From Urechidicola vernalis (GTDB taxonomy: Bacteria > Bacteroidota > Bacteroidia > Flavobacteriales > Flavobacteriaceae), in assembly GCF_031846385.1 (NCBI RefSeq), contig NZ_JAVRHV010000004.1, forward strand, positions 248,001 through 312,000: 64,000 nt of DNA, given 5' to 3'. Both the position numbers and the translations under genes were made by a program. Below the pieces are notes generated by a model, which was given only the letters and a program-made list of their open reading frames with translations, ran no database searches and had not been told where the DNA came from. This document shows positions 1 to 8,600 of this stretch, piece after piece (within the stretch, counting starts at the first letter, position 1; each line of letters starts with the position of its first letter).

Positions 1-527
1 AATTGCTGAAAGTGATCTAAAAAAGATGCAGGTTTTGAAAACGCAACTGGGCCTGCCATGAAATAAGGTTCGTTCTTTAAAATGAATGCATTGTATGTTC
101 GGAGCCAGAAAATTGGTACGATACAATCCGCATCAGTAGTTAAAATCCACTCAAATTTTGAATGTTGAATACCCGTTTCAATAGCATCTTTTTTAGGAGA
201 ACTAGATTTTCTGTTATTCTCAATTATCTTAATATTTAAATGTGAATGTTCTTTGATAAATGCATTTAAAATCAATCTAAACCCATCTCGAGAATTATCG
301 TTTATAAGAAGAATTTCAAATTTTTCACTTGGATAGTTCAACTTTGAGATGCTTTTTAACAAACAGGCTAAATTATCGGCTTCATTTCTGAATGGAATAA
401 TTATAGAAAATGAGTTTGAAGCAATTTCTGAATGGTAGTTGAATTCCTTCACTTTAAAAAATCCAATAATTAGTACTCCTATTAATAGGGTGTACAAAGC
501 AATAATTAGAATGGCAATTATGGTCAT
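1..527 (-). CDS. Glycosyltransferase family 2, 5' part (gene cut by window start)
   Basis: Reading the minus strand from the ATG at 527-525 gives an open frame of 175 codons that runs off the window. An N-terminal hydrophobic segment (residues about 2-24) is a probable membrane anchor. It is followed by a GT-A type core: a FSIIIPFRNEADNL motif at about 42-55, then ILLINDNSRDGF (the nucleotide-binding strand and loop) and a TTDADC motif where the DxD metal site is expected. These are hallmarks of GT2 processive or lipid-linked sugar transferases. The acceptor cannot be predicted. It is divergent from ruvC, with starts only about 70 bases apart. The family is clear; the 3' end is outside the window. 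Confidence 0.85.
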   Translation of the reverse strand, partial: MTIIAILIIALYTLLIGVLIIGFFKVKEFNYHSEIASNSFSIIIPFRNEADNLACLLKSISKLNYPSEKFEILLINDNSRDGFRLILNAFIKEHSHLNIKIIENNRKSSSPKKDAIETGIQHSKFEWILTTDADCIVPIFWLRTYNAFILKNEPYFMAGPVAFSKPASFLDHFQQ

Positions 528-595
528 TTAAAGTATAAGATATGCACTTGCTTATGAAATGCTTTATTGTATTTTTACACAAAGTAACAAATATA

Positions 596-1147
596 ATGTC
601 GTCAGAAAAAATCATACTCGGAATTGATCCAGGAACTACAATAATGGGTTTTGGTTTGATAAAAGTTGCCAATAAAAAAATGGAATTTATTCAAATGAAT
701 GAATTGGTTTTGAAAAAGTATGATGACCATTATGTAAAGCTAAAATTAATTTTTGAACGAACAATTGAGTTAATCGAGTCGTATCATCCAGACGAAATTG
801 CAATTGAAGCACCATTTTTTGGAAAAAATGTGCAATCAATGTTAAAATTAGGAAGAGCGCAGGGTGTTGCTATGGCTGCCGGTTTATCGCGACAAGTTCC
901 AATTACTGAATATTCTCCTAAAAAAATTAAAATGGCCATAACGGGTAATGGTAATGCTAGTAAAGAACAAGTTGCGGGGATGCTTCAGAATACTTTAAAA
1001 TTGAAATCTTTGCCAAAAAATTTAGACGCTACAGATGGTTTGGCCGCGGCAGTATGTCATTTTTACAATCAGGGTCGTATAGATGTGGGAAAGAACTACA
1101 CAGGTTGGAAAGCATTTGTTACGCAGAACCCGAGCAAAGTAAAATAA
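596..1147 (+). CDS. ruvC: Crossover junction endodeoxyribonuclease RuvC
   Basis: Holliday-junction resolvase acting with RuvAB on recombination intermediates. The protein has 183 residues when started at the ATG at 596; an in-frame ATG at 542 would add 18 residues that do not look like RuvC, so I prefer 596. The RNase H-fold acidic residues are all in place: D11 in GIDPGT, E71 in AIEAPFF, and D144 and D147 in LDATDG. The length fits the family. It heads a tightly packed same-strand gene series running to about 6.3 kb, though the following genes are functionally unrelated. No Shine-Dalgarno sequence is visible, as usual in this phylum. Confidence 0.95.
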   Translation: MSSEKIILGIDPGTTIMGFGLIKVANKKMEFIQMNELVLKKYDDHYVKLKLIFERTIELIESYHPDEIAIEAPFFGKNVQSMLKLGRAQGVAMAAGLSRQVPITEYSPKKIKMAITGNGNASKEQVAGMLQNTLKLKSLPKNLDATDGLAAAVCHFYNQGRIDVGKNYTGWKAFVTQNPSKVK

Positions 1148-1174
1148 GAAATCCAAATTATAGTATATTTGGGT

Positions 1175-1717
1175 ATGTCCAAAACAAAAATTGCTGAATT
1201 AAAACCATCTAAACTAACTATTGCAATCAATAGATTCATACGGTTCGTATTTGTTAGTTCTGCTTTACAGATTATTGTAGGCTTAAGTGTTTGGTTGTTT
1301 GTGGTTGGTGTGCGAGAGTTATTGCAGTATCAAGGTCTGGCATGGGATCTTTACTTTTATAAATGGGCTTTTTTAACTTGGATAGGAATGGCAATTCCTT
1401 TATTTGCCGAGATGGATGCTTTTGGGAGGTATCAAAATTATAAAATGGTAAAGGATAAACTACATCTTATGGGATTTGATCCTAGATTAGTACGTCCCTT
1501 TATGTATTCAAATTGTCAACGAATTGCCATATTAGTGGCGGCCAATGATTTGGGTTGTGAAGATGATGTGAAAAAATATTTTTATCAACAAGGATATCGT
1601 TGGTATCATATATTCCCAGACACTTGGATTAAAAAACCGCTGATTTTATTCACGAAACTATTTTGGGAGAAGATTTTGTTTACCAAATATTATCAACTTA
1701 AATATTTTTATTGGTGA
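1175..1717 (+). CDS. Small integral membrane protein of unknown function
   Basis: The protein has 180 residues from the ATG at 1175; a TTG two codons upstream is possible but not needed. Two hydrophobic segments (about residues 24-46 and 65-83) are followed by a soluble, aromatic-rich C-terminal half containing a MGFDPRLVRPFMYSNC stretch and ending in YFYW. I do not recognise a catalytic motif. Its stop codon shares one base with the ATG of the ABC ATPase (TGATG arrangement at 1715-1719), so it is probably translated together with the transporter genes and may belong to the same functional unit. The function is unknown. Confidence 0.8.
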   Translation: MSKTKIAELKPSKLTIAINRFIRFVFVSSALQIIVGLSVWLFVVGVRELLQYQGLAWDLYFYKWAFLTWIGMAIPLFAEMDAFGRYQNYKMVKDKLHLMGFDPRLVRPFMYSNCQRIAILVAANDLGCEDDVKKYFYQQGYRWYHIFPDTWIKKPLILFTKLFWEKILFTKYYQLKYFYW

Positions 1718-2595
1718 TGAATATTCTTGAAGTTGAAAACTTGTCGTTAGCTTATGGTAAACAACAAGTGTTAGATCACATTTCTTTTGAGTTTAAAAAG
1801 GGAAAGATAATCGGGTTGTTAGGGCCAAATGGAGCAGGAAAAAGTTCTATTTTAAAAGTGTTGGCCGGGTTGGTTTTCGCCGATAGCGGAAAATTGAAAA
1901 TAAACAATCAATCTCAAACGGAGTTTCATAAGGTGAAGTCAATTACAGGTTTTCATATAGATTCTCCCTCTTTTTATCCCTTCTTGTCTGCAAAAGAAAA
2001 TTTGTATTTGTTAATGAAAATGAATCAGAAACAAATTGACATCGATGTTTTGTTGAGAAAAGTGGGATTAGAAAATGTTGGTTCTAAAAAGGTGCGTTTT
2101 TTTTCAACCGGAATGAAACAACGATTGGCAATTGCACAAACTTTATTGCGATCACCCGAATTACTCATTTTGGATGAGCCGTTTAATGGTTTGGATCCAA
2201 ACGGATTTCAAGATTTAATTGATTTGATTCAAAAATTGAATGCAGAAGGTATCACAATAGTCGTTTCATCGCATTTATTGAATGAATTAGAGCAATTGGC
2301 AGAGCATTTTATTTTATTGCATCACGGTAAAATAGCCTTGGACATTTCGAAAAAAGAATTACAAAAGTCGAAAAATAAGGTCGAATTTAATTTTATATCA
2401 GAGTTAACAGAGGCGTCGATTCAATTATTAATTGATAAAAAAGCAGAGTTCATATCAGAGAATAGATTGATTTTGAAATTGAATCCAAAGGAAGTTGAAC
2501 AATTGGTGCTGGCTTTAGTGCATAACGGAAATAGTCCAGTGAAGGTTGAAACCTTGACCTTGTTACAAGAAAAATATCTCGAAATAACAGTGTGA
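1717..2595 (+). CDS. ABC transporter ATP-binding protein (BcrA/CcmA-like)
   Basis: ATPase subunit of an ABC-2 type exporter, 292 residues from the ATG at 1717. Walker A GPNGAGKS is at residues 36-43. The signature loop is the variant FSTGMKQR instead of LSGGQ. Walker B LLILDEP is followed by a switch-region SSH. The closest broad family is the antibiotic/lantibiotic-immunity and gliding-type ATPase group (bacitracin BcrA-like). The partner permease starts within its stop codon (4-base GTGA overlap), so the two form one transporter. The substrate is unknown. A C-terminal region of about 80 residues follows the nucleotide-binding domain. Confidence 0.93.
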   Translation: MNILEVENLSLAYGKQQVLDHISFEFKKGKIIGLLGPNGAGKSSILKVLAGLVFADSGKLKINNQSQTEFHKVKSITGFHIDSPSFYPFLSAKENLYLLMKMNQKQIDIDVLLRKVGLENVGSKKVRFFSTGMKQRLAIAQTLLRSPELLILDEPFNGLDPNGFQDLIDLIQKLNAEGITIVVSSHLLNELEQLAEHFILLHHGKIALDISKKELQKSKNKVEFNFISELTEASIQLLIDKKAEFISENRLILKLNPKEVEQLVLALVHNGNSPVKVETLTLLQEKYLEITV

Positions 2596-3428
2596 TTCGA
2601 TTGGTTCAAATAGAGTTGATTAAGTTATTTCGTTCTAAAAGAACGTATTTAACTTTTGGAATTACCTTAGTTCTGATGTTAATCATAGACTTAGGATTGT
2701 ACAGCGATGGAGATGAATTATTTAATTATTTACTACAATCTATAAATGACTATTTTTATTTAGAAGGTAATCTAGTAAACGGTTATTTAATTTCTTATTT
2801 GGCCTTAAACACTTTGTGGGTTCATATACCAACCTTAATTGTAATCGTTACGGCGCATATTTTTTCAAGCGAATTTGAGCAAGGAACAATTCGGTTATTA
2901 CTTACCCAATCAGCTTCTCGTGGAGAATGTTTAATGGCTAAGTTCATTTGCATGATTTTATATGTAATTTGCTTTATGATAGTGGTGGCGTTATCAGCAT
3001 TAATTCCTTCTGTAATGATATTTGGCACAGGAGATGTGCCGGTATTTATTGATGGAATTCAATTTATTCAAGAAAGTTCATTTCTATCCAGATTTTGGAA
3101 AACGCTCATGTTTTCGACCTTAGCAATGGTTGCATTTTCTAGTTTAGCAATGGCCTTTGCTATTTGGTTTAGGAATACACTAACCGCTGTTTTGGTAGTT
3201 TTAGGATTATTGATTGTTTTAACCCTATTGCAGACCTTTGTTTTTGGAATCTTTAGTAGTTGGCAGCCATTTATATTTAGTTACCATATTGCTAAATGGC
3301 AATTATTTTTTATGAGTGATATTCCAATGCCTAGTATTTGGAATTCAGTTTATTATTTAATTGGAATGACATTTATTTGTTATGTTGTAACGTGTATAAA
3401 ATTTAATAAAATGAATATTTCAGAATGA
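2592..3428 (+). CDS. ABC-2 type transporter permease
   Basis: Membrane subunit paired with the preceding ATPase. It has 278 residues and starts at a GTG that overlaps the ATPase stop (translational coupling). About six hydrophobic helices are visible. An N-terminal IRLVQIELIKLFRSKRTY segment is typical of ABC-2 permeases (the cytoplasmic helix before TM1), and a FSSEFEQGTIRLLLTQ motif, characteristic of the family, follows TM2. It is probably an exporter of a peptide, a lipid or a small toxic compound; nothing in the sequence decides which. The next gene starts inside its stop codon as well. Confidence 0.92.
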   Translation: MIRLVQIELIKLFRSKRTYLTFGITLVLMLIIDLGLYSDGDELFNYLLQSINDYFYLEGNLVNGYLISYLALNTLWVHIPTLIVIVTAHIFSSEFEQGTIRLLLTQSASRGECLMAKFICMILYVICFMIVVALSALIPSVMIFGTGDVPVFIDGIQFIQESSFLSRFWKTLMFSTLAMVAFSSLAMAFAIWFRNTLTAVLVVLGLLIVLTLLQTFVFGIFSSWQPFIFSYHIAKWQLFFMSDIPMPSIWNSVYYLIGMTFICYVVTCIKFNKMNISE

Positions 3429-4051
3429 GAAAAGTGATCTTTTTTTTATTGGTGTTATCTGTCTTTCAGTCCTATTCTCAGCAATTATTGGATGAAAATA
3501 TTCAGGATTTAATTGAAGTCTATGCTGAGAAAAAAGAGATTAATTGTGAAATAACAATTGATATTGAAATTGAAGGAATGCAAATTCCACAAAAGGTGAT
3601 TACTGTTAATTTTGAAGAAGGGAAAAAGCCCAAAGTAAAGGGTAAAGGATTGGCATTAGTGCCTAAAAAGGGGTTGATAAATCAGTTTAATGAATTGTTT
3701 AATACACCACTTCAAGCAATAAAAATGGACGATAATGGAGAAGAATTGGATTATAAACTAGTATCTCTAATTAATTCGAGTGAATGGGTTACGGCTGATA
3801 TTAGATTTAATTCCATAACGAATCAAATTTTTGAATCCACCATTAATACGCGTAAGCACGGAACAATTAAGGCAATACATTCCTATAAAGATTATGAATA
3901 TCCGATAAAATCGGTTGTAACTTTCGATGTAAAGAAATTTAAAGTTCCTTTACGTTTTATTGGAAGACAAAATCAAAATATAGATTTGCCAAAAGTTGAT
4001 GAGCAAGTTCAAGGTAAAATTGTATTGCAATACAAATATTTAGATGAATAA
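3425..4051 (+). CDS. Secreted protein of unknown function
   Basis: The protein has 208 residues. A clear Sec signal peptide (hydrophobic MRKVIFFLLVLSVFQSYS, cleavage before QQLLD) puts it in the periplasm or at the surface. The mature part is beta-rich with alternating polar and hydrophobic residues and has no cysteines beyond one near the N-terminus. Its fold could resemble a LolA-like or other lipid-handling half-barrel, but I see no diagnostic motif. It overlaps the permease gene by four bases (ATGA) and abuts hemW by one base, so it is co-transcribed. The link to the ABC transporter is inferred from position only. Confidence 0.75.
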   Translation: MRKVIFFLLVLSVFQSYSQQLLDENIQDLIEVYAEKKEINCEITIDIEIEGMQIPQKVITVNFEEGKKPKVKGKGLALVPKKGLINQFNELFNTPLQAIKMDDNGEELDYKLVSLINSSEWVTADIRFNSITNQIFESTINTRKHGTIKAIHSYKDYEYPIKSVVTFDVKKFKVPLRFIGRQNQNIDLPKVDEQVQGKIVLQYKYLDE

Positions 4052-5208
4052 TGGCTGGAATTTATTTACATATACCGTTTTGTAAGCAAGCCTGTTTTTA
4101 TTGCGATTTTCACTTTTCTACATCCGTAAAACGAAAGTCTGAAATGGTTGATGCTATTTGTAAGGAAATAGCATTACGAAAGAGAGAGATTGATGATGTT
4201 ATTGAAACGATTTATTTTGGAGGAGGAACACCATCATTACTTTCTGAGCAAGAATTAGAGCAGATTTTAAACACAATTTGGGCAAATTTTGAAGTAAATG
4301 AAAGTCCAGAAATTACTTTAGAGGCGAATCCAGATGATTTAACAGAAGAACGAATTATTCAATTGTCTAATAGTCCAATCAACCGGTTAAGCATCGGAAT
4401 CCAGTCTTTTTTTGAAGAGGAATTAAAATCGATGAACCGTGTCCATACAGCCACCGAATCCTTAAACTGCTTGTCAGTGGCGACTGGCTATTTTGAGAAT
4501 ATTACAGTTGATTTAATTTACGGTATTCCCAATATGAGTAGTGAGAAATGGAAACAGAACTTACAAAAGGTTTTTGATTTGGGGATTTCACATATTTCTA
4601 GTTATGCCTTAACTGTAGAATCTAAAACAGCACTAGAATCCTTTATTAAAAAAGGAATCTATCCACCCTTAGATGAGCAATTGGCTTCCGAGCATTTTAA
4701 TATATTAGTAGAAGAAACAGCCAATAACGGTTTCGTGCATTATGAAACCTCAAACTTTGGTAAAGATGGTTTTTTCTCAAAACATAATACCTCTTATTGG
4801 AAAGGAGTGTCTTACTTAGGTATAGGGCCTTCAGCTCATTCATTTATTGGAAATACGAGAAGTTGGAATGTGGCCAATAATGCCAAATATATCAATGCAA
4901 TAGAGCAAGGAGAATTACCATCGGAAAATGAAGTACTTTCGGAAAAAGATCAATTCAACGAATATATAATGACCGGTTTGCGAACCATTTGGGGCGTAGA
5001 CTTGCAAAAAATAAAAATGGATTTTGGGAATGCCTATTTTGATTACTTAAAAACAACATCGGAAAAATTTATTACTCAAGGTTTACTCGAAATTAGCAAT
5101 TGTCATTCTGAGCCAGTCGAAGAATCTTTAAATAGTAATGTATTAAGAACTACTCAAAAAGGCAAATTCTTGGTAGATGGAATCGCATCAGATTTGTTTA
5201 TGATTTAG
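4051..5208 (+). CDS. hemW: HemW-type radical SAM protein (coproporphyrinogen III oxidase-like)
   Basis: The protein has 385 residues. The N-terminus carries the radical-SAM 4Fe-4S motif C11-x3-C15-x2-C18 in IPFCKQACFYCDF, which is the HemW form and lacks the extra Cys of HemN. IYFGGGTPSLL and the HemN C-terminal domain follow, ending in KGKFLVDGIASDLFMI. HemW proteins act as heme chaperones or insertases rather than true CPO enzymes. Near the 3' end (about 5101-5128) the reading frame runs through a dispersed-repeat sequence that encodes a CHSEPVEES stretch, an apparent in-frame insertion. The start overlaps the previous stop by one base. Confidence 0.93.
   Translation: MAGIYLHIPFCKQACFYCDFHFSTSVKRKSEMVDAICKEIALRKREIDDVIETIYFGGGTPSLLSEQELEQILNTIWANFEVNESPEITLEANPDDLTEERIIQLSNSPINRLSIGIQSFFEEELKSMNRVHTATESLNCLSVATGYFENITVDLIYGIPNMSSEKWKQNLQKVFDLGISHISSYALTVESKTALESFIKKGIYPPLDEQLASEHFNILVEETANNGFVHYETSNFGKDGFFSKHNTSYWKGVSYLGIGPSAHSFIGNTRSWNVANNAKYINAIEQGELPSENEVLSEKDQFNEYIMTGLRTIWGVDLQKIKMDFGNAYFDYLKTTSEKFITQGLLEISNCHSEPVEESLNSNVLRTTQKGKFLVDGIASDLFMI
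5101..5128. repeat. Dispersed Bacteroidota-type repeat (GTCATTCTGAGC..GTCGAAGAATCT) inside hemW
   Basis: The sequence GTCATTCTGAGC-CAGTCGAAGAATCT lies inside the hemW frame. From memory this matches a short intergenic repetitive element common in flavobacterial genomes. It has an outer inverted repeat ATTCT / AGAAT. It translates as CHSEPVEES between the HemW body and its conserved C-terminal end, so the element seems to have been captured in frame. Confidence 0.6.
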
Positions 5209-5220
5209 TATTTTTGAGAG

Positions 5221-5973
5221 GTGATTGCTAACATAAAACATAACGGAGAGGAATATTCAATTGATTTGTCAAAACCATTAGATATTTCAATTCCTTTGGT
5301 CAATTCAGAAAAAAACCCAATTGCATGGTATCAGGAGCAACCTGAAATAAATCCTGTAAAAGGTGAAGGATTTGTTGGCAGTGTTGCTGAAGGATTTTCG
5401 GTGAATTTTAATAATATCCATTTCAACCCACATGCACATGGAACGCATACGGAGTGTATTGGACATATAACCAAAGAGTTTTATAGTGTCAATGATTCGT
5501 TAAGTACTTATTTTTACAAGGCACAATTGATTACCGTATCTCCAGAACTACAGCCCAATGGAGATTTGGTAATAACCAAAGATCAGATTTTTTCATTGTT
5601 GAAAAATGACTTAGAAGCTATTGTTATTCGTACTACTCCAAATGAGATCTCAAAAAAATCTAGAAAATATTCAAATACCAATCCACCTTATTTAAGTGAA
5701 GAGGCTGCTGATTTTTTTAGAGAAATTGGTGTCAAACATTTATTAATTGATTTACCATCAGTTGATAAAGAAAAGGATGAAGGTGCACTGTTAGCACATA
5801 AAGTTTTTTGGAATTACGATGGAAAACAGCGACTAGATGCAACTATTACTGAGTTTATTTATGTTTCTGATTCAATTGTTGATGGATTATATATGTTAAA
5901 TCTTCAAGTCGCGCCAATTGAGAATGATGCAAGTCCGAGCAGGCCAGTATTATACAAAATTGAAAAGACGTAA
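5221..5973 (+). CDS. Cyclase-family (kynurenine-formamidase-like) metal hydrolase
   Basis: The protein has 250 residues and starts at GTG 5221, with no better ATG upstream. It belongs to the cyclase/kynurenine formamidase fold (PF04199 type): an N-terminal PLDISIPL strand, then the metal site HAHGTHTE at residues 71-78 with a following GH at about 81-82. The classical motif is HxGTHxD; here the Asp position is Glu. Family members hydrolyse N-formylkynurenine, isatin or other amides. No tryptophan-degradation genes are nearby, so the substrate is undetermined. It sits 12 bases after hemW and is followed by the mmcQ-like gene after 6 bases. Confidence 0.85.
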   Translation: MIANIKHNGEEYSIDLSKPLDISIPLVNSEKNPIAWYQEQPEINPVKGEGFVGSVAEGFSVNFNNIHFNPHAHGTHTECIGHITKEFYSVNDSLSTYFYKAQLITVSPELQPNGDLVITKDQIFSLLKNDLEAIVIRTTPNEISKKSRKYSNTNPPYLSEEAADFFREIGVKHLLIDLPSVDKEKDEGALLAHKVFWNYDGKQRLDATITEFIYVSDSIVDGLYMLNLQVAPIENDASPSRPVLYKIEKT

Positions 5974-5979
5974 TAATTT

Positions 5980-6339
5980 ATGAACATCGAAGTTTACAGA
6001 GATTATTGTTTAGCCAAAAAAGGCGTTACAGAACATTTTCCTTTTGATGAGGTGACGTTGGTTTTCAAAGTGATGGGAAAAATGTTTGCACTTTGTGGCT
6101 TAGAGCGTATTCCTTTTCAGGTCAATTTAAAGTGTGACCCAGAACGGTCATTGGAGTTAAGAGAGGAATATAGTGAGGCTATTATTGGTGCTTGGCATAT
6201 GAGTAAGAAGCACTGGAATACGGTCATTCCTGAAGGTAATATTTCAAATGATTTTTTCTTTGAACTAATAGATCATTCCTATGAAATGGTTGTAAAAGGG
6301 TTGACCAAGAAAATGCAACAAGAATTAGAAGGTCTTTAA
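5980..6339 (+). CDS. MmcQ/YjbR family protein
   Basis: The protein has 119 residues and matches the small MmcQ/YjbR (DUF419) family. MNIEVYRDYCLAKKGVTEHFPFD at the start, a central FALCGLE-type strand, KCDPERSLELRE, and a C-terminal W-(N/S)-TV segment with ending helices are typical. The family adopts a CyaY-like/DNA-binding-like fold with no settled biochemical role. It is the last gene of the plus-strand series. Its TAA overlaps the TAA of the convergent porin gene on the other strand (6336-6339), leaving no room for a separate terminator. Confidence 0.9.
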   Translation: MNIEVYRDYCLAKKGVTEHFPFDEVTLVFKVMGKMFALCGLERIPFQVNLKCDPERSLELREEYSEAIIGAWHMSKKHWNTVIPEGNISNDFFFELIDHSYEMVVKGLTKKMQQELEGL

Positions 6340-7538
6340 AAACTAATATCCCATTGCAATCGATATCGACTTCCGGTTTGATTCGAAACCATGTCTATAG
6401 ATTCATAATCTAAATAGGAGTATTCTGCAGTAATTTTATTGTTATGTCCAAAAATAAACCAGTTCAGTCCTACGGTATATTCAAATTGTAAATCATCTTT
6501 TAGTTCTCTATTCGGATTAAAGACAGAATGCCTTCCATAAACTTCAAAATCTTTTGGCAAAAAGTTGATTTTCTGCCCAATTAAATAACCCAATTGCGCA
6601 TAATGACCGGTTAGGTGTGTCATTGGCGTATCATAAATTTTATCTTCAATTTCTTTCCAATGATATTCCTGCTGATAATACCAACCCTTGTATCGAAAGT
6701 TCGCCTCAATTAAATATTGATTCACTCGGTATTGGCCATCTTCAGCGTCTTCAAAGCCTTCTAAAAAACCTCCTCCGGATGTAGAAAAACGTGTGTATTT
6801 ACTTTTATTAGTTACTGTTGCTGTCGCAATATAAGTGGTGAATTTATCTGAATAGTTCAAATCAGAGCCCGTAAATTTCACTTCTTCGCCACTAATATTC
6901 CATTGCAAACGACCCATATACATCATATGCTTGTCGTCGTTACTTCGATTTCCTCTACCAGTACCAGTAAAAACAGAAGCCCAATAACTGATATTAGCAG
7001 CTCCTTTTCCTTCTAAATTCCCATAAACAGAGGCACCTCTTTGCCTATCTATTGTAAAGGCTCTATTGATAAGTGACCTTTCTAATGTCTGCTGTTTACC
7101 GGAAGAAATCATGCGTTCAACACTGTACCTAGATTTCCATTGACCAACCCTAAATTTTAAGAACTTCCATCGTTCAATCATAAACTCAAAGTTTAATAGA
7201 TTGCTGCCTTCTAAATCATACTCAAAATAATATTTAAGCCAAGACTTGTAGGCATTTCCTCCAACTTTCATCCGCGCTCTGTTCACATTTATCCCATTGT
7301 CAAAATTTTGAAAATCGTCAATAGTAGTTGGGTCAGCATCAAAATTTAAATAGCCTCGGAATTGAACTCGAAAGTTCAATTTCATTTTGTAGTCACCATC
7401 CATCGTCTGGAATTGAACACCAGGTTTGGCGTAAAATACTTTTAGTTTTTTATCAGATTCCTTATCTGGAATACTGTCTTTTTGTTGCCCATAAAAGATG
7501 GTTGTGAAAATTAAAAACAGAAAGTAAATTCGTTTCAT
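6336..7538 (-). CDS. Outer-membrane porin, phosphate-selective O/P type
   Basis: The protein has 400 residues with a Sec signal peptide (MKRIYFLFLIFTTIFYGQQ). The mature chain is a series of amphipathic beta strands rich in Tyr, Trp and Arg (LNFRVQFRGYL, ARMKVGGNAYKSWLKYYFEYDLEG, FRVGQWKSRYSVERM) ending in YRLQWDISF with the C-terminal Phe used for outer-membrane insertion. The pattern and length fit the OprO/OprP porin family. These channels can be anion-selective, but phosphate specificity cannot be read from the sequence. It is an isolated gene, convergent with the mmcQ-like gene, overlapping it by four bases. Confidence 0.88.
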   Translation of the reverse strand: MKRIYFLFLIFTTIFYGQQKDSIPDKESDKKLKVFYAKPGVQFQTMDGDYKMKLNFRVQFRGYLNFDADPTTIDDFQNFDNGINVNRARMKVGGNAYKSWLKYYFEYDLEGSNLLNFEFMIERWKFLKFRVGQWKSRYSVERMISSGKQQTLERSLINRAFTIDRQRGASVYGNLEGKGAANISYWASVFTGTGRGNRSNDDKHMMYMGRLQWNISGEEVKFTGSDLNYSDKFTTYIATATVTNKSKYTRFSTSGGGFLEGFEDAEDGQYRVNQYLIEANFRYKGWYYQQEYHWKEIEDKIYDTPMTHLTGHYAQLGYLIGQKINFLPKDFEVYGRHSVFNPNRELKDDLQFEYTVGLNWFIFGHNNKITAEYSYLDYESIDMVSNQTGSRYRLQWDISF

Positions 7539-7613
7539 GCAATTTTTTTGATAAGTAAATATAGGAAGTTGTGAATTAATGGAAACGAAGCGTAAATTCT
7601 TTTCGAATGAATA

Positions 7614-8453
7614 TTATCTGTTTTTATACGATGTGGGCGTCATTTGTTTAACCGATTTAAACTTTCTATTAAAATTAGAAATGTTTTGAAACCCAGACTG
7701 CAAAGCAATTTCTGCAATAGACAAATCTCTATCCTTGGTTAATAGTTTACAGGAGTGCTCTATCCGAACTTCGGTTAATAGTTGAAAATAAGTTTTGTTT
7801 GTACGTTGTTTAAAGTACTTGCAAAAAGCATTTGTAGTCATATTGGCAACTGATGCAATTTGGGGCAAGGTAATCGGTTCACTAAAATGTTGAAAGGTAA
7901 AATCATAAATGTCTCCCATACGCTTTCCTTCATCGTCTTTGTAATTTTTCTGGTAAACGAACGAAGATATTTGATCGCAATCAGATTTTATAATAACCTG
8001 CATAATTTCAAAAAGCAATATGAATCGTTGCAATTTGGTTGATTTTGGAAGGTTTAGAAACAACTCTTTTAATCGGTCCTTGTTCGATGTAAGTTTGACT
8101 CCGTATTCACTTTGTTTAAAGAACTTTTTTAATGACCTAAATTCATTCAATTCAAAGAATAGATTTCCAAATGAGAATTTAGAAAAGAATAATGTCATCA
8201 TAAAACTAGGTACTTCACTTTCTAAATCAGAATTAAAAACATGAGGTAAATTACTCCCAATAACAATGATATCATCTGTTTTGTAATCGGTAATGGTATC
8301 TCCAATTATCAAGGAACCTTCTCCACTTTTAATAAAACTAATTTGAATTTCTTCGTGTTGATGCAGTTTGTTGTAAAAGGCTATTTCCTTGTCTTCTTGA
8401 TAGATAAAAGCTTCATTTTCTGGTTTTGATATTTTAAATGGAAGGACTTTCAT
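7614..8453 (-). CDS. AraC-family transcriptional regulator, probably of the hydroxyproline operon
   Basis: The protein has 279 residues. The N-terminal half looks like a cupin ligand-binding domain (LHQHEEIQISFIKSGEGSLIIGD..., residues about 30-70), and the C-terminal 100 residues form the double helix-turn-helix: LPQIASVANMTTNAFCKYFKQRT and SIAEIALQSGFQNISNFNRKFK. It is transcribed divergently from the Hyp catabolic genes with 147 bases between starts, the standard arrangement for a local regulator. The likely inducer is hydroxyproline, a Hyp peptide or a pathway intermediate; this is inference from context only. Confidence 0.9.
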   Translation of the reverse strand: MKVLPFKISKPENEAFIYQEDKEIAFYNKLHQHEEIQISFIKSGEGSLIIGDTITDYKTDDIIVIGSNLPHVFNSDLESEVPSFMMTLFFSKFSFGNLFFELNEFRSLKKFFKQSEYGVKLTSNKDRLKELFLNLPKSTKLQRFILLFEIMQVIIKSDCDQISSFVYQKNYKDDEGKRMGDIYDFTFQHFSEPITLPQIASVANMTTNAFCKYFKQRTNKTYFQLLTEVRIEHSCKLLTKDRDLSIAEIALQSGFQNISNFNRKFKSVKQMTPTSYKNR

Positions 8454-8553
8454 GAATAGAATTTAACGACTTATTAGTGCAATATTAGTCAAAATATTAT
8501 ATTTACAAATAATTATGGATAAAAAAGTATTATTAGTGGATATTTTGTATGTA

Positions 8554-8582
8554 TTGATTTTTACTGATTCGGTATACCTTTA
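8554..8582 (+). promoter_or_regulatory. Candidate sigma-A type promoter of the hydroxyproline operon
   Basis: A TTG at 8554-8556 (-33 element, in TATTG) and TACCTTTA at 8575-8582 (close to TAnnTTTG) are separated by 18 bases, within the spacing used by the Bacteroidota primary sigma factor. Transcription would start about 10 bases before the ATG at 8601. It lies between the divergent AraC gene and the operon. Confidence 0.5.
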
Positions 8583-8600
8583 CAAAAAAATATTATTACA

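Noticed and set aside
542..595. An 18-codon upstream extension of ruvC
   Set aside because: RuvC homology begins at MSSEKIILGIDPGT (596); the upstream part looks like a non-conserved leader.
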